From UMGS1958 sp045542415 (GTDB lineage: Bacteria; Bacillota; Clostridia; UBA1381): 64,000 nt of DNA. Numbering within the stretch: the first letter of the stretch is position 1; every line of letters begins with the position of its first letter. The notes under the pieces were generated by a model that searched no databases, had not been told where the DNA came from, and saw only the letters and a program-made list of their open reading frames with translations. The translations under genes and the position numbers were made by a program. Shown here piece after piece: positions 44,631 through 53,239 of this stretch. The stretch covers positions 1 through 64,000 of the forward strand of contig JAZQKZ010000018.1 in assembly GCA_045542415.1 (NCBI GenBank), written 5' to 3'.

Positions 44631-45932
44631 TTATTTTACCCTTCGCGGCTTACCGTACCAATAATTCATATCAATGCCGTCATCTTCGATTCCATCCACC
44701 TGACCCGAATCGGTATATTGCCACATTGTATATTTTCCTGTATATGTACACTCTGTATTGTACTGAGCAACCCACTTATACCATGTAGGATTGTCAAACG
44801 CTTCGTCAGTCAGGTAATATTTCCACCAATTGGTACTTGCATAAATACCCACTTCATAGCCTGCCGCCTGAATTATATCACAGAAGGTCTGTGCAATCTC
44901 TCCCAGAACCTCCGGCTCCAGATTTTTCTGAGATGCGTCCTCTATGTCATAATATACCGGGAATGACAATTCACAATCCTCTATCACTCTTAACACATGC
45001 TCTGCCTCGCCTGCTGCTCTTTCCGGAGATGTTGCATACGAATAGATATATACTCCGTACGGTATTCCGTACTTTTCACATGCAGCTGCATTCCTTGCAA
45101 AGTATGCATCGTCCTGACTCTCTATATTCTGTCCGTAGCCCAGATTTAAAATCGCAAAGTCTATCTCATCCTTTGCCGTCTCCCAGTCAATTTCTTCCTG
45201 CCAGTGACTGACATCAACTCCCTGCATCACATATTCAGTCTCAAGAGTTGCTCCTGTTATACCCTCTTCCACACCAACTGCCGCAACCGGCTTTTTTGTC
45301 GGTTTAGGTGTTACTTTCGGTTTCTTTGTCGGCTTAGGTGTTACCTCAGCCTCCGGCTCTGCTGTCGGCTCCTCTGTCGGGACAGGTGTAGGTACCTGCG
45401 TAGGCTCAGGAGTTGCATTCACATTCGCCAGTGCCTCCGGTGACTCCACAAAAATCGTCCCGCTTTCATAATGAAATTCAACCGACAGTCCGATTGTTTC
45501 ACTGATGAACCTGACCGGAACCATTGTTTTTGTTTCCTTGCCTTTCTCGGCAATGAGCTTAGGCACAACATTCCCCGGAATTGTTGTACGTTTTCCGTTT
45601 ACATATGCCATATTATTATTAATATACATTCTTATATATGTTGTTCCGTGTTCAACCTCGACACAGCGTGTTTCGCCGTTATAGCTGACCGTTGCACCAA
45701 GCTCTTCAAAAATCTCACGAACCGGTACCAAAGCTCTGTCATTAAAAATAATCGGACTTAATGGAAGATTATCCATTGCACGGTTATTTACAACAAGCTT
45801 ATATATTGAGCCTGTATATTCCACAGTACGTCCGTCATATTCAAGCTGCATACGCTGCGCATTAGCAGTTATTGAACACATAGCACACATGAGCATAATA
45901 AGTGCCGCAATGTACTTTTTCAGAAATTTCAT
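44631..45932 (-). CDS. Secreted GH25 lysozyme with copper-amine-oxidase-N-like domain
   Basis: 433 residues: signal peptide (1-25), a stalk domain of the copper amine oxidase N-terminal type (about 40-165, VPVREIFEELGATVSYN and VPVRFISETIGLSVE), a Pro/Thr linker (about 173-215, PEPTQVPTPVPTEEPT and TPKPTKKP), then GH25 (about 235-430). GH25 catalytic candidates are Asp240 in GVDVSHWQ and the acidic YYDIED. It should cut peptidoglycan outside the cell. ATG follows AAAAGGAG, 27 bases after ruvB. An odd place for such a gene. Confidence 0.92.
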   Translation of the reverse strand: MKFLKKYIAALIMLMCAMCSITANAQRMQLEYDGRTVEYTGSIYKLVVNNRAMDNLPLSPIIFNDRALVPVREIFEELGATVSYNGETRCVEVEHGTTYIRMYINNNMAYVNGKRTTIPGNVVPKLIAEKGKETKTMVPVRFISETIGLSVEFHYESGTIFVESPEALANVNATPEPTQVPTPVPTEEPTAEPEAEVTPKPTKKPKVTPKPTKKPVAAVGVEEGITGATLETEYVMQGVDVSHWQEEIDWETAKDEIDFAILNLGYGQNIESQDDAYFARNAAACEKYGIPYGVYIYSYATSPERAAGEAEHVLRVIEDCELSFPVYYDIEDASQKNLEPEVLGEIAQTFCDIIQAAGYEVGIYASTNWWKYYLTDEAFDNPTWYKWVAQYNTECTYTGKYTMWQYTDSGQVDGIEDDGIDMNYWYGKPRRVK

Positions 45933-45959
45933 TTTATTTCTCCTTTTATCCCTATACTT

Positions 45960-46982
45960 TTATTCAGTGTCCTTATTATAGCTTATTCCGAAATAATCAT
46001 ATGCTGTCTGAGTTGCAATTCTTCCTCTCGGTGTTCTTGCAATAAAACCAAGCTGCAACAGATACGGTTCATATACATCCTCAATCGTATTTGAATCCTC
46101 GCCTATCGTTGCCGCAAGCGTATCAAGCCCCACCGGTCCGCCGCCAAAGTTTTCAATCATTGCCATCATCATTCGTCTGTCAATGATATCAAGACCAAGC
46201 TCATCAACTTCCATCATCTTTAACGCTTCATCCGCAATTTTCCACGTTATATTTCCATCGTATTTCACCTGAGCATAGTCTCTTACACGCTTTAAAAATC
46301 TGTTTGCAATTCTCGGCGTTCCTCTCGAACGTGATGCGATTTCTGCCGCACCCTCTTCATCCATCGTAACCCCTAACAAGCCTGCACTTCTTACTACAAT
46401 TTTCTGAAGCTCTTCCGGAGAATACAGCTCAAGCCTGCTTATAACGCCGAATCGGTCACGCAAGGGTGCTGTCAAAAGACCTGCTCTTGTAGTTGCACCA
46501 ATAAGTGTGAATTTCGGCAAATCAATTCTTATTGATTTTGCAGATGGACCCTTGCCTATAATAATATCAAGAGCATAGTCCTCCATTGCAGGATATAAAA
46601 TCTCCTCCACCGTTCTTGACATACGGTGGATTTCGTCTATGAATAAAATGTCATGCTCCGATAAATTAGTCAGTATCGCTGCCAGGTCTCCTGCCTTTTC
46701 AATTGCAGGACCTGATGTTATTCGTATGTTGACACCCATTTCATTGGCTATAATTCCGGCAAGTGTCGTTTTACCCAATCCCGGCGGTCCGTATAAAAGC
46801 ACATGGTCAAGTGCTTCCTTACGTTCCTTTGCTGCCTGTATGTATATTTCAAGATTTGCCTTTGCACGTTCCTGTCCTACATATTCCTCCAACGAACGCG
46901 GTCTCAATCCGTATTCTATATCGCCGTCCTCGTCAATGAAGCCGCCGCTTACAATTCTTTCATCTTCATCAAATAAGCCCAT
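45960..46982 (-). CDS. ruvB: Holliday junction helicase RuvB
   Basis: AAA+ motor that drives branch migration with RuvA. 340 residues. Walker A is GPPGLGKTT and Walker B is FIDEIH, with the arginine-finger region GATTRAGLLTAPLRDRFG and C-terminal winged helix FIARTPRGR. The ATG at 46982 has AAGGAG eight bases upstream; a GTG three codons earlier lies inside that spacing and is rejected. Confidence 0.98.
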   Translation of the reverse strand: MGLFDEDERIVSGGFIDEDGDIEYGLRPRSLEEYVGQERAKANLEIYIQAAKERKEALDHVLLYGPPGLGKTTLAGIIANEMGVNIRITSGPAIEKAGDLAAILTNLSEHDILFIDEIHRMSRTVEEILYPAMEDYALDIIIGKGPSAKSIRIDLPKFTLIGATTRAGLLTAPLRDRFGVISRLELYSPEELQKIVVRSAGLLGVTMDEEGAAEIASRSRGTPRIANRFLKRVRDYAQVKYDGNITWKIADEALKMMEVDELGLDIIDRRMMMAMIENFGGGPVGLDTLAATIGEDSNTIEDVYEPYLLQLGFIARTPRGRIATQTAYDYFGISYNKDTE

Positions 46983-47009
46983 CGGAAACACTCCTTTCCA
47001 CTGTATATT

Positions 47010-47603
47010 TTAAAATAATCTGACAAGTGCTTTCTTGACATATTCCTCGACACTCATATCTCCATCTACGGCAAGCACTGCTTTTTTTGCTTCATCCGCA
47101 CTATAACCAAGAACCACAAGCGCACTTACAGCTTCATTCCTTGCATCGCTTGCTACGGCAATCTCCTCCATACCGCTGTCGGCTGGCAAGTCAATATCTA
47201 TATTCTTCATCTTGTCCCGAAGCTCCAATATTACTCTTTTTGCAAGCTTAGGTCCTACGCCCTGTGCCTTTGTGATTACTTTCACATTATCACAGATAAC
47301 TGCTGCTGCAAATTCCGACGGTGTTGTAACCGACAAAATAGAAATTGCTGCCTTAGGTCCCACTCCCGATACAGAAATCAGACTTTCAAACATATTCTTT
47401 TCCTCAAGAGTAATAAAACCAAACAGTTCCTGAGCGTCCTCACGCACCACAAAATGCGTATATACGGTTATTTCCTTATCATTATCCCCGATTGCCGAAA
47501 GCGAATTTGCAGAGCTGTTAATCTTATAGCCCACACCGCCTGCTTCAACCACTACATAATTCAAGCCCTTTATAACAGGCTTTCCCTTTATATAATAATA
47601 CAT
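47010..47603 (-). CDS. ruvA: Holliday junction DNA helicase subunit RuvA
   Basis: Tetrameric junction-binding partner of RuvB. 197 residues. Starts MYYYIKGKPVIKG like other RuvA proteins. Two helix-hairpin-helix motifs (LISVSGVGPKAAISIL and TKAQGVGPKLAKRVILEL) lie near 70-125, and the C-terminal RuvB-binding domain (ALVVLGYSADEAKKAV) at the end. The start at 47603 follows CGGAGA; the longer frame would begin upstream of the promoter. ruvC is absent from the window. Confidence 0.97.
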   Translation of the reverse strand: MYYYIKGKPVIKGLNYVVVEAGGVGYKINSSANSLSAIGDNDKEITVYTHFVVREDAQELFGFITLEEKNMFESLISVSGVGPKAAISILSVTTPSEFAAAVICDNVKVITKAQGVGPKLAKRVILELRDKMKNIDIDLPADSGMEEIAVASDARNEAVSALVVLGYSADEAKKAVLAVDGDMSVEEYVKKALVRLF

Positions 47604-47631
47604 ACGTTTCTCCGTTTTTTTCTTAGATAAA

Positions 47632-47660
47632 GAAAACACTGAATAATCATCAGTGTTTTC
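47632..47660 (-). other. Hairpin in the ruvA leader
   Basis: Perfect 11-bp stem GAAAACACTGA/TCAGTGTTTTC with a 7-base loop and TTTATC on its minus-strand 3' side. It lies directly after the ruvA promoter and before the gene. It could cap the transcript, act as an attenuator, or end pectate-lyase read-through. Confidence 0.55.
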
Positions 47661-47664
47661 TCTC

Positions 47665-47693
47665 ATTATATTATATTTTATCTGATTTGTCAA
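47665..47693 (-). promoter_or_regulatory. Consensus promoter of ruvA-ruvB-GH25-queA
   Basis: TTGACA (47693-47688), 17-base spacer, TATAAT (47670-47665), just past the pectate lyase stop. Confidence 0.88.
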
Positions 47694-47718
47694 GCATCGA
47701 CACATGCGTACAAAAATT

Positions 47719-50700
47719 TTACAGCTTGTTAATTACATATACTTCGCACTGCGGCTTGCTGCTTTCATCCCATACCATTACCTTGACAATCTCTTCTGAC
47801 GGAATTTCATATTCATTCACATTCCATGCTTCAATGTCAGAAATCACAAGAGAAACAAGCTTTCCGTTTTCATAGCCTGCAATATAAACAGTACCATTTT
47901 TCTCTGCCTTTACTTTAACCTTACCGTTTTCCTCTGTAACAAAAGTCTGAGGTTCAGGTGTTGCTGTTTCTTCCGGCTTTGGGGTTGCTGTCGGCTCCGG
48001 TGTCGTTGTCTCTTCCGGCTTCGGGGTTGCTGTCGGCTCCGGTGTCGCCGTCTCTTCCGGCTTCGGGGTTGCTGTCGGCTCCGGTGTCGCCGTCTCTTCC
48101 GGCTTCAGGGTTGCTGTCGGCTCCGGTGTCGCCGTCTCTTCCGGCTTTGGCGTTGCGGTCGGCTTCGGCGTAGGTGTTGGAATTTCCACCGGTTCTCCTG
48201 TCGGAGTATAATATATGCCGAAAATATTGAGTCCACTGCCCTTTGAATAGATATATACACTGTTTCCGCCGCTTACATCGCAAGTCAGATATCCTGCTTC
48301 ACCCGGCTCTACTCCCAAAACAGAAATTTCTTCTCCATTCTGCATCACTGCCATATATCTGGTATCACCCTTTGATGATGCATGCGTAAACGCAACATTT
48401 ACAATACCATCTGCCGCAGGAAGTATTTCAACCGCACCCGATACCGGGATTCCATTCTCATCAAAGCTCGCGCCGCCGCCAAGCTTTAATCTTGATACAT
48501 ATGACACACCCTCGATTGTCTTGGCACTTCCGTCAACAGTCATCTTTGAATTGCCAAGAACACGCATATAATCTCCTACAAACGTTTCGCCTGCTATTGC
48601 ACCGTAATAGTCATCAAATATCCAGCCCGTCTTTTCCTCTACAGCTCTCAAGCCGATTTCAACATCTGTTTCTCCGTTTACTGTAAGCTTCGAATATCCT
48701 GCCATAGTGAAATATTCTTTTACAGGTGTTCCCTGCACAGAATCCACCGCAATTCCTATATACATAGTTTCAGGAAGCTCACTGTATTCAATACTCATCG
48801 GCTGACGCGGATTATCTGTCCACACACTGCCGCTGTTTGAAACGGAGAATGTCAGGGTATTCCCCTCTCTCTGTATTCTCATGTACTGTGGCAGGATATA
48901 TTCCGATGCACTTGAATCATATGATGAACCGTTACTAAGAGTTTTTCCGCTGCTGTCCTTAAAGTATGTTTCCTTTGTATTTTCACTCTCACTCATTCTG
49001 CTTACCACACGGACATTTTCTCCGTATTTAAGCCAACCGTCTGCCACCATACCCATAACCGCATTCGGCTCAAGAGAGGTTCTTGCCATAAGTCCGCTTA
49101 TCTGACCATTTTCATACTTTGGTAAATCATCTATCTTTACAGTGATATCAAAATCTCCATCCACCGCTTTATACATAAAGCCACATGAATCTTCATACGC
49201 GGAAGTAATTTTTCCGGAGCCTGTTACTGTATATACTCCCGTTTTATAATCCAGCCATGCACTGCCCTTATCCTCAAATGCACCGTCGCCTATATTTACA
49301 AATTCAAAGCTACCTGCGTCACCCACTGATTTTACATATACAATCGATACTGTACTCTGTGTAGCCTCACCCTTTTCATTATAGGCACGGCACGAAAGAT
49401 AATGCTCACCCGTTGCAAGCGATATACTGTCATTTATCTCTGCTCCGTCATAAGTTGCTATAAGCTTATTTGAATCATAAAGCTCCATCTTTGTTACTTC
49501 CACGCCGTTAACAGCATCCGCAACTGCATGATATGTAACCGTTTCATCCTCGTTTATTACTGCCCAGTTTCCGTTATCTACGCTATATCCGTTAATTTCA
49601 TCATCCATTGCAGCCGTAGCCGGCGACAGAACCGTAATCATCGGATTTGACGGAGCCTCCTGCTGCTGTGTCCAGTCGTTTACATATGCTTCAATAAGCA
49701 TATATCCTGCAAACTCACCGTCTGAAATCACACTTGTTTCCTTATATCCGTCAAATCCATGCTCACTAATCCATTCCTGAGGAATCTCAAAAACACGTTC
49801 TGTTTTTTCTGTTTCGATTATTCCGCCTGTTTCATTTGCATTATTGATAATTCTTCCTGTACGGTTTTTAACGTCATTTACAATTCTTGCATCAATTGCA
49901 TCACGCTTAGGCAATGTTGCACCTGCATTTTCAAGCACATATTCATACGCTTCTTCAGCACTATTTTCTTCGTATGCATAATTCCCCATATCCACTTCTT
50001 CCGTAAGGAACTCTGCATAATCACTGTTATTAATGCCCCTTGTGTTATCCGCTGTTACTTCTGTATAGCCCTCTACATAATTACCGTTAAAGTAGAACTG
50101 CGAATACGGCTCCTGTCCGCTGTTGCTGACATCAAATATACGTCCCCGTATTCCGTATCCCGTTCCCGGTCCGTATTTATAATAATTATTCACCCAGTTT
50201 ACCACTGACGGAGTCTGTGTTTTATTATTATATGAATACGGCTCCGCACCGTACGCCGAGTTTGTTTTTCCCCAGTTATATATTACATTATTTGAAAAAT
50301 CAGTCTTTTTAAGCTCACGGTCAAGTCTGGGCGAACGGCTGTCATGATGTGCAAACAGATTATTTAACCAGCTTGAGCTTGTTGCTCCTACGATTCCGCC
50401 ATATCCGTGTGCACCCTTGATATGATTGCTCATTCTAAGACTCTCAGCTGCAATACAGTTCTGAACGGTAAGATAGCTGCCCGGAGTCCTGCTCTCTGAC
50501 GAGCCAGCATACAGTGTCATCATTTCATCAACTGACCATGACATTGAACAATGATCAAGAATGATATTCCTGTTCCATCTTCCGCCGATTGCATCCGGCT
50601 CACCGCCATTTTTGTCTGTCGGACGCACTCTGATATGCCTCATTATTACATTCGATACTCCATCCTTTATAAGGATATCACCGCCTGTAAAGGTTATACC

Positions 50701-51015
50701 ATCTCCCGGTGCAGTCTGACCTAAAATAGTAAGATTGTTACTTCCTATTGTAAGAGTACCGTTAAGTTCAATCGTACCGCCGACATCAAATACTATAACT
50801 CGGCCTGTTTCTGATACCGCATCAGCAAAAGAACCGCTGCCCTTTGCATTAAGATTTGTAACATGATACACTGACGGCGAGCTTGATGCTCTTGCACCCT
50901 TTGTATATTTACCGCCGCCCTCTGCGCCCGGAAATGCAGGAACATCTGCCGCAAGAGCTGTTAGTGAACACATCATTGCTCCTGTCAGCGCCAATACCGC
51001 TAATTTCTTTTTCAT
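47719..51015 (-). CDS. Secreted multidomain pectate lyase (PL1 family)
   Basis: 1098 residues. A signal peptide (1-22) is followed by a PL1 right-handed beta-helix (about 25-400: FPGAEGGGKYTKGAR, GSFADAVSETGRVIVFDVGGTIEL, and DHCSMSWSVDEMMT). Two beta-rich modules follow: about 580-790, starting FEFVNIGDGAFEDKGSAWLDY and resembling DUF1349-like or carbohydrate-binding folds, and about 790-950. Then come a Thr-Pro-Glu repeat linker and a C-terminal module ending VMVWDESSKPQ. It cleaves pectin outside the cell by beta-elimination. Start 51015 follows GGAG; an earlier in-frame codon lies upstream of the promoter -10. Confidence 0.88.
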   Translation of the reverse strand: MKKKLAVLALTGAMMCSLTALAADVPAFPGAEGGGKYTKGARASSSPSVYHVTNLNAKGSGSFADAVSETGRVIVFDVGGTIELNGTLTIGSNNLTILGQTAPGDGITFTGGDILIKDGVSNVIMRHIRVRPTDKNGGEPDAIGGRWNRNIILDHCSMSWSVDEMMTLYAGSSESRTPGSYLTVQNCIAAESLRMSNHIKGAHGYGGIVGATSSSWLNNLFAHHDSRSPRLDRELKKTDFSNNVIYNWGKTNSAYGAEPYSYNNKTQTPSVVNWVNNYYKYGPGTGYGIRGRIFDVSNSGQEPYSQFYFNGNYVEGYTEVTADNTRGINNSDYAEFLTEEVDMGNYAYEENSAEEAYEYVLENAGATLPKRDAIDARIVNDVKNRTGRIINNANETGGIIETEKTERVFEIPQEWISEHGFDGYKETSVISDGEFAGYMLIEAYVNDWTQQQEAPSNPMITVLSPATAAMDDEINGYSVDNGNWAVINEDETVTYHAVADAVNGVEVTKMELYDSNKLIATYDGAEINDSISLATGEHYLSCRAYNEKGEATQSTVSIVYVKSVGDAGSFEFVNIGDGAFEDKGSAWLDYKTGVYTVTGSGKITSAYEDSCGFMYKAVDGDFDITVKIDDLPKYENGQISGLMARTSLEPNAVMGMVADGWLKYGENVRVVSRMSESENTKETYFKDSSGKTLSNGSSYDSSASEYILPQYMRIQREGNTLTFSVSNSGSVWTDNPRQPMSIEYSELPETMYIGIAVDSVQGTPVKEYFTMAGYSKLTVNGETDVEIGLRAVEEKTGWIFDDYYGAIAGETFVGDYMRVLGNSKMTVDGSAKTIEGVSYVSRLKLGGGASFDENGIPVSGAVEILPAADGIVNVAFTHASSKGDTRYMAVMQNGEEISVLGVEPGEAGYLTCDVSGGNSVYIYSKGSGLNIFGIYYTPTGEPVEIPTPTPKPTATPKPEETATPEPTATLKPEETATPEPTATPKPEETATPEPTATPKPEETTTPEPTATPKPEETATPEPQTFVTEENGKVKVKAEKNGTVYIAGYENGKLVSLVISDIEAWNVNEYEIPSEEIVKVMVWDESSKPQCEVYVINKL
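47949..48183. repeat. Tandem 42-base repeats coding a Thr-Pro-Glu linker
   Basis: About five near-identical units encode ETATPEPTATPKPE. DNA identity between units is very high, with single-base differences (for instance one unit has TTT for TAT). Copy number is likely to vary between strains by slippage or recombination, in 14-residue steps that keep the frame. Confidence 0.9.
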
Positions 51016-51049
51016 AACTCTATCTCCATTTATTTTTAATAATGTATAA

Positions 51050-51078
51050 ATAATATCATAAAATACATTCGTTTGCAA
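51050..51078 (-). promoter_or_regulatory. Promoter of the pectate lyase gene
   Basis: TTGCAA (51078-51073), 17-base spacer, TATTAT (51055-51050). The leader is short, with no obvious operator. Confidence 0.65.
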
Positions 51079-51105
51079 GAAAACACACCGCATAGGATAA
51101 AAAAA

Positions 51106-51141
51106 GACAATAATACCACTGTTTTTTGTGGTATTATTGTC
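51106..51141 (-). terminator. Terminator after thrS
   Basis: Perfect 14-bp stem GACAATAATACCAC/GTGGTATTATTGTC with an 8-base loop, then TTTTTTTA on the minus strand. Confidence 0.92.
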
Positions 51142-51155
51142 CTTAACGTCACATA

Positions 51156-52907
51156 TTATAAAGCCTTTGTTTCAGCTTCTTCACAGATAAGCTTGATAAA
51201 CTCATCAACGCTCATGCTGCCCATATCGCCTTTCTTTCTTGAACGTACCGATACTGTACCGTTTTCGATGTCCTTGTCACCTACAACAATCATGTACGGC
51301 ACCTTTTCAAGCTGTGCTTCACGAAGCTTATAACCAAGCTTTTCGCTTCTGTCATCAACCTCTGTTCTGATAATTCCCTTAGCCTCAAGAGCCTTCTTAA
51401 CCTCATATACATAATCAAGGTGTCTGTCAGCAATCGGCAAGAACTTAGCCTGTACCGGAGCAAGCCATACCGGGAACGCACCTGCATACTTTTCAATAAG
51501 GAGTGCAAGCGTTCTTTCGTAGCAACCGATTGATGTTCTGTGAATGATATACGGATTCTTCTTCTTTCCGTCACGGTCTGTATATTCCATACCAAACTGC
51601 TCTGCAAGCATCTGGTCAACCTGGATTGTGATAAGTGTATCTTCCTTGCCGTGTACGTTCTTAATCTGGATATCAAGCTTCGGACCGTAGAACGCAGCCT
51701 CACCTATACCAATCTTATAGTCAAGACCAAGACCGTCAAGGATATCCTTCATTACGCCCTGAGCCTCTGCCCACTGCTCATCTGTACCGATATACTTCTC
51801 TCTGTTATCCGGATCCCACTGTGAGAAGCGGTATGATACATCTTCAAACAAGCCCAATGTCTGTAACATATAGTTTGTTAACTCAAGGCACTTCTTGAAC
51901 TCATCTGCAAGCTGCTCAGGTGTACACATCAAGTGTCCCTCCGAGATTGTAAACTGACGCACACGAATAAGTCCGTGCATTTCGCCCGACGCTTCGTTTC
52001 TGAAAAGCGTTGATGTTTCAGCAAGACGCATCGGTAAATCTCTGTATGAACGGCCTCTGTTGAGATATGCCTGATACTGGAACGGACATGTCATAGGACG
52101 AAGTGCAAATACTTCATCATCAACCTCTTCATCACCCAACACAAACATACCGTCCTTATAGTGTCCCCAGTGACCCGAAATCTTGTATAAGTCGCTCTTT
52201 GCCATCAACGGTGTCTTTGTGAGCTGCCAACCACGCTTCTGCTCCTCATCCTCAACCCATCTCTGGAGTGTCTGGATAATTCTTGCACCCTTGGGAAGAA
52301 GAATCGGCAAGCCCTGTCCGATAACCTCTGAAGTTGTAAATAATTCCAATTCACGTCCAAGCTTATTGTGGTCACGCTTCTTTGCTTCCTCAAGCTGCTC
52401 TAAATGAGCCGCCAAATCATCCTTGTTTGTAAATGCTGTACCGTAAATTCTTGTGAGCATTGCGTTATGCTCGTCACCTCTCCAATATGCACCTGTCGCT
52501 GATAAGAGCTTATATGCCTTTACCTTTGATGTGTATTTTACATGCGGTCCTGCACAGAGGTCTGTGAACTCACCCTGCTTGTAGAATGAGATAACCTCGT
52601 CCTCCGGAAGCTCGTTAATAAGCTCCACCTTATACGGCTCATCTTTCATTAATTCAAGAGCCTCCGCTCTGGGAAGTTCAAAACGCTCTATCTTTAAATT
52701 TTCCTTTGCTATCTTCTTCATTTCTGCCTCAATAGCATCCAAATCCTCACGCGTAAAAGGCTTGTCTGTATCAAAATCATAGTAGAAGCCCGTATCAATC
52801 GCCGGACCTATCGCAAGCTTTACATTCGGGAACAAGCGTTTTACTGCCTGTGCCATAACATGTGCCGCACTGTGTCTGAGTACCTGTAATTCATTCATTT
52901 CTTCCAT
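51156..52907 (-). CDS. thrS: Threonyl-tRNA synthetase lacking the TGS domain
   Basis: Charges tRNA-Thr. 583 residues; the family norm is about 640. The protein begins directly with the editing domain (LRHSAAHVMAQAV, with DLCAGPH further on), so the N-terminal TGS domain of about 60 residues is absent while editing residues remain. The catalytic core has RPMTCPFQYQAY with a Cys Zn ligand, RNEASGEMHGLIRVRQF motif 2, and IGCYERTLALLIE motif 3. The anticodon domain follows. It is controlled by a T-box leader. ATG follows AGGAAGATGAAC. Confidence 0.96.
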   Translation of the reverse strand: MEEMNELQVLRHSAAHVMAQAVKRLFPNVKLAIGPAIDTGFYYDFDTDKPFTREDLDAIEAEMKKIAKENLKIERFELPRAEALELMKDEPYKVELINELPEDEVISFYKQGEFTDLCAGPHVKYTSKVKAYKLLSATGAYWRGDEHNAMLTRIYGTAFTNKDDLAAHLEQLEEAKKRDHNKLGRELELFTTSEVIGQGLPILLPKGARIIQTLQRWVEDEEQKRGWQLTKTPLMAKSDLYKISGHWGHYKDGMFVLGDEEVDDEVFALRPMTCPFQYQAYLNRGRSYRDLPMRLAETSTLFRNEASGEMHGLIRVRQFTISEGHLMCTPEQLADEFKKCLELTNYMLQTLGLFEDVSYRFSQWDPDNREKYIGTDEQWAEAQGVMKDILDGLGLDYKIGIGEAAFYGPKLDIQIKNVHGKEDTLITIQVDQMLAEQFGMEYTDRDGKKKNPYIIHRTSIGCYERTLALLIEKYAGAFPVWLAPVQAKFLPIADRHLDYVYEVKKALEAKGIIRTEVDDRSEKLGYKLREAQLEKVPYMIVVGDKDIENGTVSVRSRKKGDMGSMSVDEFIKLICEEAETKAL

Positions 52908-52924
52908 TGTTCATCTTCCTTTCT

Positions 52925-53180
52925 GTAATAAAAAAACTCCTAAGCATACAAATAGTACGCTCAGGAGTGCAATAATATACACGGTTCCATCCTGATTACA
53001 GCCTATCGGCTGTCACTCAATTAGTCATTTACGCAGAATCACGGCAATACATACTATAATTTTCCGCATTGCAGCTCGGAAGTGGTATTCACATCATACC
53101 ATCGCAGGAATACTTACAGCCACGATATTCCCTCTCTTGGCGAATTATGTATAATGCTACTGTCTTCGTCATTGCTATTG
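52925..53180 (-). promoter_or_regulatory. T-box riboswitch leader of thrS
   Basis: Read on the minus strand: GACGAAGACAGTAGC at the base of stem I, AGAGAG and GTGGCTG elements, a likely ACC threonine specifier codon (53086-53084) followed by A, and the T-box core AGGATGGAACCGTG near 52995-52980. A terminator follows (52936-52968: ACTCCTGAGCGTAC with GTATGCTTAGGAGT and a run of seven T). Uncharged tRNA-Thr should stabilise the antiterminator and allow thrS transcription. It fills the whole gap before thrS. Confidence 0.95.
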
Positions 53181-53186
53181 TAGTAA

Positions 53187-53215
53187 ATTATATCACTGAA
53201 TTTCGTGGTTGTCAA
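53187..53215 (-). promoter_or_regulatory. Consensus promoter of thrS
   Basis: TTGACA (53215-53210), 17-base spacer, TATAAT (53192-53187). No hairpin separates it from the stop codon of the upstream 1273-residue gene. Confidence 0.9.
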
Positions 53216-53239
53216 GTGTTTTTTACGGATAAATATATT

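Noticed and set aside
47949..48183. Regular repeats that resemble a CRISPR array at first sight
   Set aside because: They are directly tandem 42-base units with no spacers, and they lie in frame within the pectate lyase coding region.
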